A DNA stretch of 64,000 nt, taken from assembly GCF_033441515.1 (NCBI RefSeq), contig NZ_JAWQJT010000002.1:434001-498000 (forward strand). The letters run 5' to 3'. The position numbers were made by a program, and so were the translations under genes. Below, one piece after another: positions 44,162 through 52,594 of the stretch. Source of the stretch: Amycolatopsis solani. GTDB lineage: Bacteria; Actinomycetota; Actinomycetes; Mycobacteriales; Pseudonocardiaceae. Position 1 is the stretch's first letter, and every line of letters starts with the position of its first letter. Below the pieces are notes generated by a model. The model did not search any database and was not told where the DNA came from. It saw nothing but the letters and a program-made list of their open reading frames with translations.

Positions 44162-44178
44162 TGTAGGGATCTCCTACA
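44162..44178. promoter_or_regulatory. Palindromic operator between SDR and MarR genes
   Basis: TGTAGG-N5-CCTACA forms a perfect 6-5-6 dyad in the 64-bp divergent intergenic region, of the size bound by MarR dimers. It is ten bases upstream of the SDR start codon and about 40 upstream of the MarR start, so binding could repress both. Confidence 0.7.
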
Positions 44179-44216
44179 ATTGTGCCAACCCGCTTTCTTG
44201 GCCTAGGATCACCGGC

Positions 44217-44657
44217 ATGCCCGATCGCCCCCGTGCCCTGCTGCGCTGGCCCACCTACCTGATGGGCCGCCTCCACCGCGGCGGCGTCGCCCGGATCGAC
44301 GAGGAGCTGGCGGCGATCGGCACGTCGTTGCGCGACTTCTACGTCCTGGTCTGCGTCGGCGAGTACGGCCCGCTGTCCCAGCAGTCCGTCGCCGACCGCC
44401 TCGGCCTCGACCGCAGCGACCTGGTGAAGGTGCTCGACCGCCTGGAAGCCGCGGGCTGGGTGGTGCGCGAACGCGACACGGAGGACCGCCGCCGGCACGT
44501 GCTGACGTTGACCGAAGACGGGCGGGCGGTGGTGACGCAGACCGAGGAGATCTCGGCGGCGGTGACCGGCGAGCTGCTCGCGCGGCTGACCCCGCGCGAG
44601 CAGGACACCCTGCACCGGTTGCTGCTGAAGGCGTCCGGGGATCAGGCGGACCGGTAG
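44217..44657 (+). CDS. MarR-family regulator
   Basis: A 146-residue winged-helix protein. The helices LSQQSVADRLGLDRSDLVKVLDRLEAAG and the wing VVRERDTEDRRRHVLTLT are characteristic of MarR. It probably binds the TGTAGG palindrome upstream and controls itself and the divergent SDR gene. Its end overlaps the next, convergent SDR gene by 16 bp. Confidence 0.92.
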   Translation: MPDRPRALLRWPTYLMGRLHRGGVARIDEELAAIGTSLRDFYVLVCVGEYGPLSQQSVADRLGLDRSDLVKVLDRLEAAGWVVRERDTEDRRRHVLTLTEDGRAVVTQTEEISAAVTGELLARLTPREQDTLHRLLLKASGDQADR

Positions 44658-45421
44658 CGGGTGGCGAGTTCGGGGCTCTGCCCGCCGAACGCCGCCAGTT
44701 CCGCCTCGAACACCGACTCCAGCAAGCCGGCGTCCGCCACGCCCGGCGCGCAGACGACCTCGCCGAGCTCCAACCCGCGCAGCGAAGCCGATACGACGTC
44801 GGCCGCGCTCATCCGCGGGACCGCGCTCAGGTCCAGTCCCTGGCGCGAGTGGAACTCGGTCGCGACCACACCGGGGCACACGACCTGCACGCGGACGCCG
44901 GTGCCGTCGAGTTCGGCGCCGAGCGTCTGCGACATCGTGACCAGGTGGGCGAGCGTGCCGGCGTAGACCGTCCGCCGCGGCAGCTGCGCCTGCGGGGCGG
45001 GGCCGCTGAAGGCGATCATGCCCGCGACGTTCACGATCGCGCCGTGGCCGCGTTCGACCATGCCGGCCACCGCCGCGCGGGCGAGCAGGGTCGGCGCGAG
45101 GACCTTGACCTTGACCAGTTCGCGCGCCTGCGCGGCGGGCAGGTCGGCCAGTGGCATGTAGTGCGCGACGCCCGCGTTGTTCACCAGCAGGTCGAGCGGT
45201 TCGGTGCCGGCGATGTCGGCGACCGCGTCGATGCCGTCGTCGGTGGCCAGGTCGGCCGCCACCGTGCGCACCTTGACGCCGGTGTGGGCGGCGGCGAACT
45301 CGTCCAGCCGGTCCTGGCGCCGTCCGACGAGCACCAGGTCGTGGCCGTCGGCGGCCAGGCGCTCGGCGAACGCCCGGCCGATGCCCGACGTGGCGCCGGT
45401 GACGAGGGCGAGCTTGCTCAT
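44642..45421 (-). CDS. SDR-fold protein with altered active site (YAGTL)
   Basis: A 259-residue SDR with an intact cofactor site (TGATSGIG) and NNAG, similar to the DltE/YqjQ group. The catalytic YxxxK reads YAGTL, so the Lys is replaced by Leu and the usual Ser position is Ala/Gly-rich (NVAGMIAF). Activity is doubtful or altered. ATG 45421 overlaps the stop of the XRE gene upstream (ATGA), so the two form an operon. Confidence 0.87.
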   Translation of the reverse strand: MSKLALVTGATSGIGRAFAERLAADGHDLVLVGRRQDRLDEFAAAHTGVKVRTVAADLATDDGIDAVADIAGTEPLDLLVNNAGVAHYMPLADLPAAQARELVKVKVLAPTLLARAAVAGMVERGHGAIVNVAGMIAFSGPAPQAQLPRRTVYAGTLAHLVTMSQTLGAELDGTGVRVQVVCPGVVATEFHSRQGLDLSAVPRMSAADVVSASLRGLELGEVVCAPGVADAGLLESVFEAELAAFGGQSPELATRYRSA

Positions 45422-46275
45422 GATCGGACGTCCTTCCGGAGGGGTGAGGCCGGCGCGAGCGCCGCGGAGGCGAGGAGGGCGAGCTTGTCCGCGGCGTCGG
45501 TGCCGGGATCGGGGTGGTAGACCGCGAGCACGAGCCCCGGCGCGTCGCTGAGTTCGAGCTTTTCCCGGTTCAGCACCAGTTCGCCGACCTGCGGGTGGGC
45601 GAAGCGCACGGTCGCGCCCCGCCGGTTCGCGACGTCGTGGCGGGCCCACAGTTCGCGGAACCGGGGACTGGCCAGGGAAAGCTCCCCGACGAGCTCGATG
45701 AACCGCGGGTCGCCGGTCTCGGTCCCGACCGACTGGCGGAACCCCGCCACCAGCCCCTGGGTGGCGAGGTCCCAGTCGGGGAAGAGCGCTCGTTCGGCCG
45801 GATCGAGGAAGACGTCCCGCAGCCGGTTGGCCCCGGCCACGAGCCGCGGCGAAATCGCTTCGGCGAGCGGGTTGGCCGCCAGCACGTCGAGGTAGCGGCC
45901 CTCGACGAAGGCGGGCAGCCCGACCGCCGCGAGGAACTTGACCATCCCCGGCGGGACCGTCTCCTTGCGGCGCCGTCGCCGTCGTTTCGCGGGCCGCTGC
46001 TCGGTGAGGCCGATCAGGTACGCCGCGGTGTCGTCGTCGAGCTGCAGCACGCGGGCGATCGCTTCGAGGACCTGCCTCGAGGGGTTGCGGTCGCGGCCCT
46101 GCTCCAGGCGCAGGTAGTAGTCGGCGCTGATGCCGGCCAGCATCGCGACCTCTTCCCGGCGCAGCCCCGGCACCCGCCGCACGCCGACGGCCGGGATGCC
46201 CGCCCGCTCGGGCGAGAGCAGCTCCCGGCGGGCGCGGAGGTGATCGCCCAGGAGGTTCGGTTCGTCGGTCACCAC
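45418..46275 (-). CDS. XRE-family regulator with MmyB-like domain
   Basis: A 285-residue paralogue of the regulator at 35684: HTH signature VPGLRREEVAMLAGISADYYLRLEQG, then the MmyB ligand-binding domain (FVEGRYLDVLAANPLAEAIS). A cluster of basic residues (RRRRRRK) links the domains. Translationally coupled to the downstream SDR gene, its probable target. Confidence 0.92.
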   Translation of the reverse strand: MVTDEPNLLGDHLRARRELLSPERAGIPAVGVRRVPGLRREEVAMLAGISADYYLRLEQGRDRNPSRQVLEAIARVLQLDDDTAAYLIGLTEQRPAKRRRRRRKETVPPGMVKFLAAVGLPAFVEGRYLDVLAANPLAEAISPRLVAGANRLRDVFLDPAERALFPDWDLATQGLVAGFRQSVGTETGDPRFIELVGELSLASPRFRELWARHDVANRRGATVRFAHPQVGELVLNREKLELSDAPGLVLAVYHPDPGTDAADKLALLASAALAPASPLRKDVRS

Positions 46276-46348
46276 TTCACGGTAGGCCGCGCGCGGTGTC
46301 CGTGCCTGGTCCTGTCACCCCCAGGGACGGCAGTCCGTTGTGGACGGA

Positions 46349-47257
46349 TCAGCCGACCGGGAACTTGACGCCGGTGAGCTCCTCCGACACCGTCCACAGC
46401 CGACGCTGCACGGCGACGTCGTAGGACTGCGGGCTCGAGGCGACCACCTGCGGGCGGCCGCGGTACCCGCCGAGGCCGTCGGGGCCGTAGTACTGGCCGC
46501 CGAGGGCGGCGGGGTCGGTCGCGGCGCGCAGGATCGGCAGCGCGCCCCGCTCCGAGCTCTGGGTGAACAGCGGCGCGACGGCCGGGAAGAGCGCGCGGGC
46601 GATCGCGGGGGAGTTGCGCATCAGCTCGGTGCGCGCCACCCCGGGGTGCGCGGCGACGGCGGCGGTGGTGCCCCGCGACGCGAGCCGGCGCTGCAGTTCG
46701 TAGCTGAACATCAGGTTGGCGAGCTTGGCCTGGCCGTAGGCGGCGACGCGGTCGTAGGAGTTCTCCCACTGCAGGTCGTCGAAGTGGATCGCGGCGCGGA
46801 TGCGGTGGGCGATGCTGGCGACGGTCACCACGCGGGAGCCCTCGACCGGCAGCAGGAGGTCCAGCAGCAGGCCGGTGAACGCGAAGTGGCCGAGGTGGTT
46901 GGTGCCGAACTGCAGCTCGAAGCCGTCGCGGGTGGTCTGCCGCGGCGGGTACATGACGCCGGCGTTGTTGATCAGCAGGTCGATCTTCGGCAGCGTGCCG
47001 CGCAGCTCGGCCGCGGCGGCCCGGACGGAATCGAGCGAGGCGAGGTCCAGCTCCTGCACGGTGACGTCGGCGTTCGCCCCGAGCTTGGCGGCCGCCTGCT
47101 TGCCCTTCTCGACGTCGCGCACGGCGAGCACCAGCGTCGCGCCGCGCTCGGCCAGCACCTTGGCGGTGTCGAAGCCGAGCCCGGTGTTGGCGCCGGTGAT
47201 GACGGCGACGCGGCCCTGCTGGCTCGGCACGTCGCGGTCGGTCCAGTTCTTGCTCAT
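46349..47257 (-). CDS. SDR family oxidoreductase, protochlorophyllide-reductase/retinol-dehydrogenase-like
   Basis: A 302-residue SDR with TGANTGLG, NNAGVMYPP, FGTNHLGHF and the catalytic YGQAK. This subgroup acts on diverse lipophilic alcohols and ketones. ATG 47257 follows GGAGGGAC. It is divergent from a TetR gene, with a promoter and repeats between them that make it the likely target of that repressor. Confidence 0.9.
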   Translation of the reverse strand: MSKNWTDRDVPSQQGRVAVITGANTGLGFDTAKVLAERGATLVLAVRDVEKGKQAAAKLGANADVTVQELDLASLDSVRAAAAELRGTLPKIDLLINNAGVMYPPRQTTRDGFELQFGTNHLGHFAFTGLLLDLLLPVEGSRVVTVASIAHRIRAAIHFDDLQWENSYDRVAAYGQAKLANLMFSYELQRRLASRGTTAAVAAHPGVARTELMRNSPAIARALFPAVAPLFTQSSERGALPILRAATDPAALGGQYYGPDGLGGYRGRPQVVASSPQSYDVAVQRRLWTVSEELTGVKFPVG

Positions 47258-47292
47258 GGCGGTGGTCCCTCCGGTGGCGGCCCTTGCGGACC

Positions 47293-47355
47293 GGCGGTCT
47301 GTTATGACTCCGACGCTAAGGAACCGTCGGTCTATTGTCAAGAGACTGTCGGTCT
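47293..47355 (-). promoter_or_regulatory. Minus-strand promoter with GTCGGTCT repeats (candidate TetR operator)
   Basis: On the minus strand TTGACA (47341-47336) and TAGCGT (47318-47313) are 17 bases apart, a good vegetative promoter for the SDR gene. GTCGGTCT is repeated exactly 22 bp apart (47326-47333 and 47348-47355), flanking the -35 box, and GGCGGTCT occurs again at 47293. The layout suggests cooperative repression by the divergent TetR protein. Confidence 0.65.
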
Positions 47356-47388
47356 TTAAGTTTGGGCGAAGGGCGTTAGGCTGATCTC

Positions 47389-48057
47389 ATGACGTTCCAA
47401 CGGGCGCGCAGCGCGGAGCAGCGGGAGGAGCGGCGGCGCACGATCCTCGACACGGCGCTGGCCATGCTCGACGAGATGCCGGTGGCCGACGTGAGCCTCA
47501 ACGAGCTCAGCCGCCGGGTCGGCCTGGCCAAGTCGAACGTGCTGCGCTACTTCGAATCCCGCGAAGCGGTCCTGCTCGAACTCCTGGACGGCGCCCTGCG
47601 CGACTGGCTGGTCGAGGTGTCGGCCGAGCTGACAGTGGGCGTGGACCGTGACCTCCCGGCACGGGAGCGCGGCGACGCGTTCGCGACGGTGGTCGCGCAG
47701 TCCCTGGCCCGCCGCACGGTGCTGTGCGACCTGATCGGCGCGCAGGCGGGCGTGCTGGAGCACAACGTGTCGGTGGACGTGGTGGTGCGCTTCAAGCAGT
47801 CGGCGCTGGCGGGCCTGGAGACGATGGCCGACCTGCTCCGGGGCTACGTCCCCGAGGTCGGCGAGGAGGCGCCGTCGGTGTGCCTGATGGCGATGATCCT
47901 GACGGGCGGCCTGTGGACGCACTGCCGCCCGGCCCCGAGCGCACTGGCGGCGTACGAGGCCGACCCGGCGTTGCGGGCGCTGCACCTGGATTTGGCGCCG
48001 GCGCTACAGCACGGGCTGGCGATGCTGATCGCGGGGGCGGTGGCCCGCAGCAGCTGA
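47389..48057 (+). CDS. TetR-family regulator
   Basis: A 222-residue protein with a TetR HTH (LNELSRRVGLAKSNVLRYFESREA) and a long ligand domain of the TetR_C_17-like type (LCDLIGAQAGVLEHNVS). It is divergent from the SDR gene at 46349-47257 and lies next to the GTCGGTCT repeats. Its stop touches the stop of the opposing ABC permease gene. Confidence 0.92.
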   Translation: MTFQRARSAEQREERRRTILDTALAMLDEMPVADVSLNELSRRVGLAKSNVLRYFESREAVLLELLDGALRDWLVEVSAELTVGVDRDLPARERGDAFATVVAQSLARRTVLCDLIGAQAGVLEHNVSVDVVVRFKQSALAGLETMADLLRGYVPEVGEEAPSVCLMAMILTGGLWTHCRPAPSALAAYEADPALRALHLDLAPALQHGLAMLIAGAVARSS

Positions 48058-48753
48058 TCAGGTCGTCGAGCGCCGCAGCACCAGCCACGCCGCGCCGCCC
48101 ACGGCCAGGGCGAAGGCCAGCGGGTAAGCCGTGAACAGCGTCAGCGAAGGCTGGTCACCCAGGAAGCTCCCGATCGGCCGCCACCACCGCTGCGTCGTCG
48201 CCAGCGCACCGGCCGCCGCGAGGATGGCGACGCTGCCGAAGACCGCCAGGTAGATCCCCGTCTGCCGCCAGCGCTGGAACACCACGCCCGCCAGGACGCA
48301 GATCGCCGACGTCGCCACGATCGGGCCCGAGAACGCCAGCCATTGCGTCAGCGGGCCGTCCTGGCGGAGGACGCCGAGACCGTAGATCCGGGCTTCCCGG
48401 CCCCAGCCGCCGGTCCGGCGCTCGACCGTCGCGAACGCCACCAGCAGCAGGCCGAAGAACAGTGCCTGCGCCGTCACGACCAGCGCCGTCGCCGCGAAGA
48501 AGCGGCGGCGGGTCACCCCGAGGCCCAGTGCGAACGGGAAGACCTGGGTCATCGTCTGCAGGTGCGCCGTCGCGGCCACGCCCAGCAGCATCGGGAGCAG
48601 GTAGACCTCGTGGTCGCCCACCGCCGTCTGGCCGTTCGAGACGTCGATGCCCCAGCCCAGCAGGGGGAGTGCGACCACCGCGGCCAGCGGGTAGGCGAGC
48701 AGGGCCGGCCAGTTGACCAGCTGGATCCGGGCGACGTCGAGCACGCGGGTCAT
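48058..48753 (-). CDS. ABC transporter membrane protein
   Basis: A 231-residue protein with about six hydrophobic segments (for example WPALLAYPLAAVVALPLLGW and ALVVTAQALFFGLLLVAFA). No known family beyond small ABC-2-like permeases. Its ATG overlaps the ATPase stop (ATGA), so it is the partner subunit of the adjacent ATPase. Confidence 0.83.
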   Translation of the reverse strand: MTRVLDVARIQLVNWPALLAYPLAAVVALPLLGWGIDVSNGQTAVGDHEVYLLPMLLGVAATAHLQTMTQVFPFALGLGVTRRRFFAATALVVTAQALFFGLLLVAFATVERRTGGWGREARIYGLGVLRQDGPLTQWLAFSGPIVATSAICVLAGVVFQRWRQTGIYLAVFGSVAILAAAGALATTQRWWRPIGSFLGDQPSLTLFTAYPLAFALAVGGAAWLVLRRSTT

Positions 48754-49631
48754 CGGGCTTCCTTCCCGGCGGCGACCGGCGCGCCGTGGTGCTGGGTGGT
48801 GCGGACGACCAGCTGCTGCAGCGAAACCGGCTCGAAGTCGAGTCCGGGGTGGACTCGGTCGGGCGCCCCGGCGAGGGTGACGCGCAGCGCGCCGCCGATC
48901 CGTTCGCGGTGCAGTTCTTCGTAGCCGGCGGCGAAGCGCTCGACGGCGTCGGCGGGCCCGGTCACCGCTACCGCCTCGCCGCGCAGTGACTCCGCGTCGG
49001 CGTCGATCAGCACCCGGCCGTGGTCGAGCAGCACGACGTGCTCGATCAGGTCGCTGACCTCGTCGATCAGGTGCGTGGACAGCACGATCGTGCGCGGATG
49101 CTCGGCGTAGTCGGCGAGCAGCCGGTCGTAGAACAGCTGGCGCGCGACGGCGTCGAGGCCGAGGTAGGGCTCGTCGAACAGTGTCAGCGGCGCCCGCGAA
49201 GCCAGCCCGATGACCACGCCGACCGCCGAGAGTTGCCCCCGCGAGAGCTTGCCGAGCAACTGTCCACTTGGGACGGCGAAGTCCGCCAGCAGTGCCGCGG
49301 CGAACGAGCCGTCCCAGTCCGGGTAGAGCAGTTCGGCCGCGCGCAGCGCGTGCTTCACCCGGAACTTCTCCGGGTAGTGCTGGCTTTCCTTGATGAAGCA
49401 GGTCCGCGCGAGCACGCCGGCGTTCTCGTACGGGTGCTGCCCGAAAACCTCCACCGTGCCGCCGGTTTCGCGGCTCTGCCCGGTGAGGATCCGCATCAGC
49501 GTGGTCTTGCCGGCACCGTTGCGGCCCAGCAAGCCGTGGATCGTGTTCTCGGCGAGCGTCACGCTCACCCCGTCGAGCGCGGCGAGCGAGCCGTAGCGCT
49601 TGGTCACCCCGGTCGTGCGCACCACGTTCAT
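48750..49631 (-). CDS. ABC transporter ATP-binding protein (YtrB-like)
   Basis: A 293-residue ABC ATPase: Walker A GRNGAGKTT, Q-loop region replaced by FIKESQHYPE, a modified signature KLSRGQLSAVGVVIGLA, Walker B LTLFDEPYLGLD and switch His in STHLIDE. With the upstream GntR and downstream permease it matches the YtrA-B-C layout used for cell-wall antibiotic stress export. ATG 49631 overlaps the GntR stop by 4 bp. Confidence 0.92.
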   Translation of the reverse strand: MNVVRTTGVTKRYGSLAALDGVSVTLAENTIHGLLGRNGAGKTTLMRILTGQSRETGGTVEVFGQHPYENAGVLARTCFIKESQHYPEKFRVKHALRAAELLYPDWDGSFAAALLADFAVPSGQLLGKLSRGQLSAVGVVIGLASRAPLTLFDEPYLGLDAVARQLFYDRLLADYAEHPRTIVLSTHLIDEVSDLIEHVVLLDHGRVLIDADAESLRGEAVAVTGPADAVERFAAGYEELHRERIGGALRVTLAGAPDRVHPGLDFEPVSLQQLVVRTTQHHGAPVAAGKEAR

Positions 49632-49999
49632 CGTTCCGGCTCCCAGACGTCGATCAGCTTCTTGATCTCCTCGGCTTCCATGCCGAGCTTGCCCGCCTCC
49701 GCCATCAGCGGGGCGAGGAACTGCCGCGTGAAGTCCCGGCGCCGCCGTTCGAGCAGCTGCGCGCGGGCATCCGTGGCGACGAACATGCCGATGCCCCGTC
49801 TCTTGTAGAGGATCCCGTCGGCGACGAGCTGGTTGATCCCCTTGGCCGCGGTCGCCGGGTTGATCCGGTGGAAGGCCGCGAGCTCGTTGGTGGACGGCAC
49901 CTGCGTATCCGCGGTCAGGCTCCCGTCGACGATCGAGCTCTCGATCTGCTCGGCGATCTGCAGGAACAGCGGCCGCCCGTCGTCCTTCACGCCGACCAC
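49628..49999 (-). CDS. GntR-family (YtrA subfamily) regulator
   Basis: A 123-residue regulator with the GntR winged helix (FLQIAEQIESSIVDGSLTADTQVPSTNELAAFHRINPATAAKG, listed here only as its span, residues about 12-54) and the short YtrA-type C-terminal helices. This subfamily represses its own ABC-transporter operon. GTG 49999 is used as start. A dyad lies 24 bases upstream. Confidence 0.9.
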   Translation of the reverse strand: MVGVKDDGRPLFLQIAEQIESSIVDGSLTADTQVPSTNELAAFHRINPATAAKGINQLVADGILYKRRGIGMFVATDARAQLLERRRRDFTRQFLAPLMAEAGKLGMEAEEIKKLIDVWEPER

Positions 50000-50022
50000 C
50001 GCACACGGCGGTTCGTCGGTTC

Positions 50023-50040
50023 GTTGGTCATGTAACTAAC
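50023..50040 (-). promoter_or_regulatory. Candidate GntR/YtrA operator
   Basis: Minus-strand sequence GTTAGTTACATGACCAAC is an imperfect dyad (GTTxGT ... ACxAAC halves) just upstream of the GntR start. It resembles operators of YtrA-type regulators, which are AT-rich dyads of similar size. A TTGACA hexamer for the same strand lies at 50068-50063. Confidence 0.5.
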
Positions 50041-50077
50041 CATGGAGGCTCGATCCGGTCACTGTCAAGCCGCCACC

Positions 50078-50129
50078 TTGACAGGCCTGCCCCATCATTC
50101 ATACATTCGTCGTCACTTTGTATGAATGA
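50078..50129 (+). promoter_or_regulatory. Promoter and 10-bp inverted-repeat operator of the flavoprotein operon
   Basis: TTGACA (50078-50083) and TACATT (50102-50107) are 18 bases apart. A perfect 10-bp inverted repeat, TCATTCATAC ... GTATGAATGA (50095-50104 and 50120-50129, 15-nt spacer), overlaps the -10 box and the start region. A TetR-type protein is encoded at the end of the operon (52595) and is the best candidate to bind here. Confidence 0.72.
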
Positions 50130-50144
50130 CGGGAGTTGATCCGC

Positions 50145-51584
50145 ATGCGGCTCGGCCAGACCGCCGTCGTCCTGGGGGGCAGTGCCGCCGGTCTCTGCAC
50201 CGCCGGTGCTCTTGCCCCGTTCTTCGAGCGGGTGCTCGTCCTCGAACGCGACCGGCTGCCGGCCGGTGCCGAACATCGGCGTGGGGTGCCGCAGAGCAAG
50301 CACCCGCACTTCCTGCTGAACTCGGGGCGGCGGGCGATCGGCGCGCTGTTCCCCGGCTTCGAAGACGACCTGATCGCGGCGGGCGGGTTGCACCTGATGC
50401 CGTCCATGGACGCGGCCTACCTCGACGGCGAGGGCTGGTCGGCGCGCAAGCGCAGTGCGATGACCATGATCTACGGCTCGCGGATCCTCATCGAGCGGGT
50501 GCTGCGCGACAAGGTGCGGGAGCTGCCCAACGTCGTCATCCGCGAAGGGACCACCGCCGGCGGACTGACCTTCGACGGCGGCGCGGTCACCGGGGTCGAC
50601 GCCGGGGGTGAGCACCTCGACGCCGATTTCGTCGTCGACGCGACCGGGCGCGGCTCCCCGGTCGCCGGCTGGCTGACGGCCGCGGGGTGGCCCGCGCCGG
50701 AAACGCGGACCCTCGACGCCAAGGTCACCTACACCTCACGCTGGTACGACCTGCCCGCCGAACGCCCGGCGTCCTGGTGGTGGCGGCACCTGGTGATCAT
50801 GCCGACGCCGGACAAGGGCGCGCACCCCGCCGAGCACGACTTCCTGGTCAACTTCTTCCCCGTCGAAGGCAACAGGGTCATCGCCTGCATGGGTTCGTGG
50901 GGCCTGGACATGCCCCGCACCACCGACGCGTTCGCCGAGGTGGCCCGCCGGGTGCGGACGCCGTTGTTCGCCGCCGCGATGGACCGGTGCGAGCCGACGT
51001 CCGAAGTGCACCTCACCCGCTCGACCGGCAACAAGTGGCGCCGCTACGACCGCCTGCGCACGCCGCCGCGCCGCCTGGCGTTCGTCGGCGATTCCATCTG
51101 CGCCTTCAACCCCTTCTACGCACAGGGCATCAGCTCCGCGGCGGGCTCGGCGCTGCTCCTGCGCGAACACCTGTCCCGCGCCGGCCGCCTCGACGACGGC
51201 TTCGGGAAGCGCTTCCTCGCCGCGCAGCGGAAGGCGCTGCAGGTGCCGTGGCGCCTCGCGATGGCCCGCGACCAGGGGTACGAATGCGGCGAGGGGACCG
51301 AGAAACCGCCCGAATGGAAACGCCGGATCCTCGCGGCCGTGTCCGCGCCGGCGTTCAGCCTGATCGTCGGCGCCGCACGCGAAGACGACGTCGTCGACGA
51401 GCACTTCGCCAAGGTCTTCAACATGGACGAGTCGCTGGGGGACATGCTGCGCAACCCCCGCGTGCTCGCGGGACTCCTGCGTCACCGCGTCCGCGCGGCG
51501 CTCGGGCGGCAGCGGGTGCCGTTCGGGTTCGATCCCCGCGCCGAGCCGCCCGCCACCGACTACTCGCCCGCGGCCGCGCGGTGA
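50145..51584 (+). CDS. FAD-dependent mono-oxygenase-like flavoprotein
   Basis: A 479-residue flavoprotein of the UbiH/PHBH-like superfamily. The FAD dinucleotide motif is VVLGGSAAGLCTAGAL, followed by LVLERD; the second FAD motif is LAFVGDSICAFNPFYAQGIS. NADPH-dependent hydroxylation or epoxidation is expected; the substrate is unknown. ATG 50145 lies nine bases after GGGAG. It is translationally coupled to the membrane protein gene (GTGA overlap). Confidence 0.88.
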   Translation: MRLGQTAVVLGGSAAGLCTAGALAPFFERVLVLERDRLPAGAEHRRGVPQSKHPHFLLNSGRRAIGALFPGFEDDLIAAGGLHLMPSMDAAYLDGEGWSARKRSAMTMIYGSRILIERVLRDKVRELPNVVIREGTTAGGLTFDGGAVTGVDAGGEHLDADFVVDATGRGSPVAGWLTAAGWPAPETRTLDAKVTYTSRWYDLPAERPASWWWRHLVIMPTPDKGAHPAEHDFLVNFFPVEGNRVIACMGSWGLDMPRTTDAFAEVARRVRTPLFAAAMDRCEPTSEVHLTRSTGNKWRRYDRLRTPPRRLAFVGDSICAFNPFYAQGISSAAGSALLLREHLSRAGRLDDGFGKRFLAAQRKALQVPWRLAMARDQGYECGEGTEKPPEWKRRILAAVSAPAFSLIVGAAREDDVVDEHFAKVFNMDESLGDMLRNPRVLAGLLRHRVRAALGRQRVPFGFDPRAEPPATDYSPAAAR

Positions 51585-52582
51585 GCACGGCGTGCGGGCC
51601 GGACGCCGAGGCCGTCACGCGCGGGCTCGGCTTCGACTGCCACGACGTCTCCCCGGTGGTGTCGGTCCGCTTCCCGGGGGACCTGGCGAACTGGACGCTG
51701 CCGGTGCTCGAAGCGCTCGTCGTCGGCGGAGCCGTCTTCGCGCTGGTGCACGCCGTCCGCCGGTACCGCGCGGGCGATCCGGTCAACCTGGCGCTGTGGT
51801 GCGCTTCCCTGGTCTACCTGTTCGTCACCGAACCGCCGCTGTACTTCCCGGAGTGGTTCGGCCTCGACGAGCTGTACGGCTTCATCTTCGCCCACAACCG
51901 GTTCACCGTGCAGTTCATGGGGGACCGGCTGCCGCTCTACATCGTGGCGTTCTACCCGGCGTTCAGCCAGCTCGCGTACGAGGTCGTGCGCTCGCTCGGG
52001 ATCTTCCGGCGCGGCGCGCTGCGCGGTTCGATCGCCGTCGCCTTCGTGTGCCAGGTGTTCTACGAGGTCTTCGACCAGATCGGACCGCCGCTGAAGTGGT
52101 GGGCGTGGAACCCCGGCAACACCATCGTGAACCGCCCCGCGCTGGCGACCGTGCCGATGACGAGCATGCTGCTGTTCGCTTCGGTTTCGATGGCGGCGAT
52201 GACGTACCTGGTCGTACGGCTGAAGGGCCGTGCCGCGTTCCTGCTCGCCGGCGTCCTGACGCCGCTCGCGATGGTGGTCGCGGGCCTTCCGGCGAGCCTG
52301 GTCCAAGGGCATCCGACCGCGCAGGCCTGGATCCTCGGCGTCGAACTGGCCGCGGTCTGGCTGGCCGGCGGCTGGATCGTCGCGACCCAGCGGTCACCTT
52401 CGGACGTATCCGCCTTCGCCCGGATCTACCCGGCCGCCTACCTGGGGGTCCTGGCGGTCATCTGGCTGTCCGCGCTGAACGACGTCCCGAGCGAAAGCGG
52501 GCTCTATGCGCTCGTGTGCTTCGTCGCGGCCGGCCTGGTGCTGGCCGCGCTGCACCGGGCCCGCCGGCCCGCCCCGGTGTGA
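51581..52582 (+). CDS. Multi-pass integral membrane protein, possibly AveC-like
   Basis: A 333-residue protein with about eight to nine hydrophobic helices. Conserved-looking loops are LYGFIFAHNRFTVQFMGDRL and QIGPPLKWWAWNPGNTI, reminiscent of the AveC/spirocyclase membrane family, but this assignment is tentative. It is coupled to the flavoprotein gene, suggesting joint modification of a lipophilic compound. GTG 51581 overlaps the upstream stop. Confidence 0.8.
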   Translation: MSTACGPDAEAVTRGLGFDCHDVSPVVSVRFPGDLANWTLPVLEALVVGGAVFALVHAVRRYRAGDPVNLALWCASLVYLFVTEPPLYFPEWFGLDELYGFIFAHNRFTVQFMGDRLPLYIVAFYPAFSQLAYEVVRSLGIFRRGALRGSIAVAFVCQVFYEVFDQIGPPLKWWAWNPGNTIVNRPALATVPMTSMLLFASVSMAAMTYLVVRLKGRAAFLLAGVLTPLAMVVAGLPASLVQGHPTAQAWILGVELAAVWLAGGWIVATQRSPSDVSAFARIYPAAYLGVLAVIWLSALNDVPSESGLYALVCFVAAGLVLAALHRARRPAPV

Positions 52583-52594
52583 CGGTCGGGGAAG

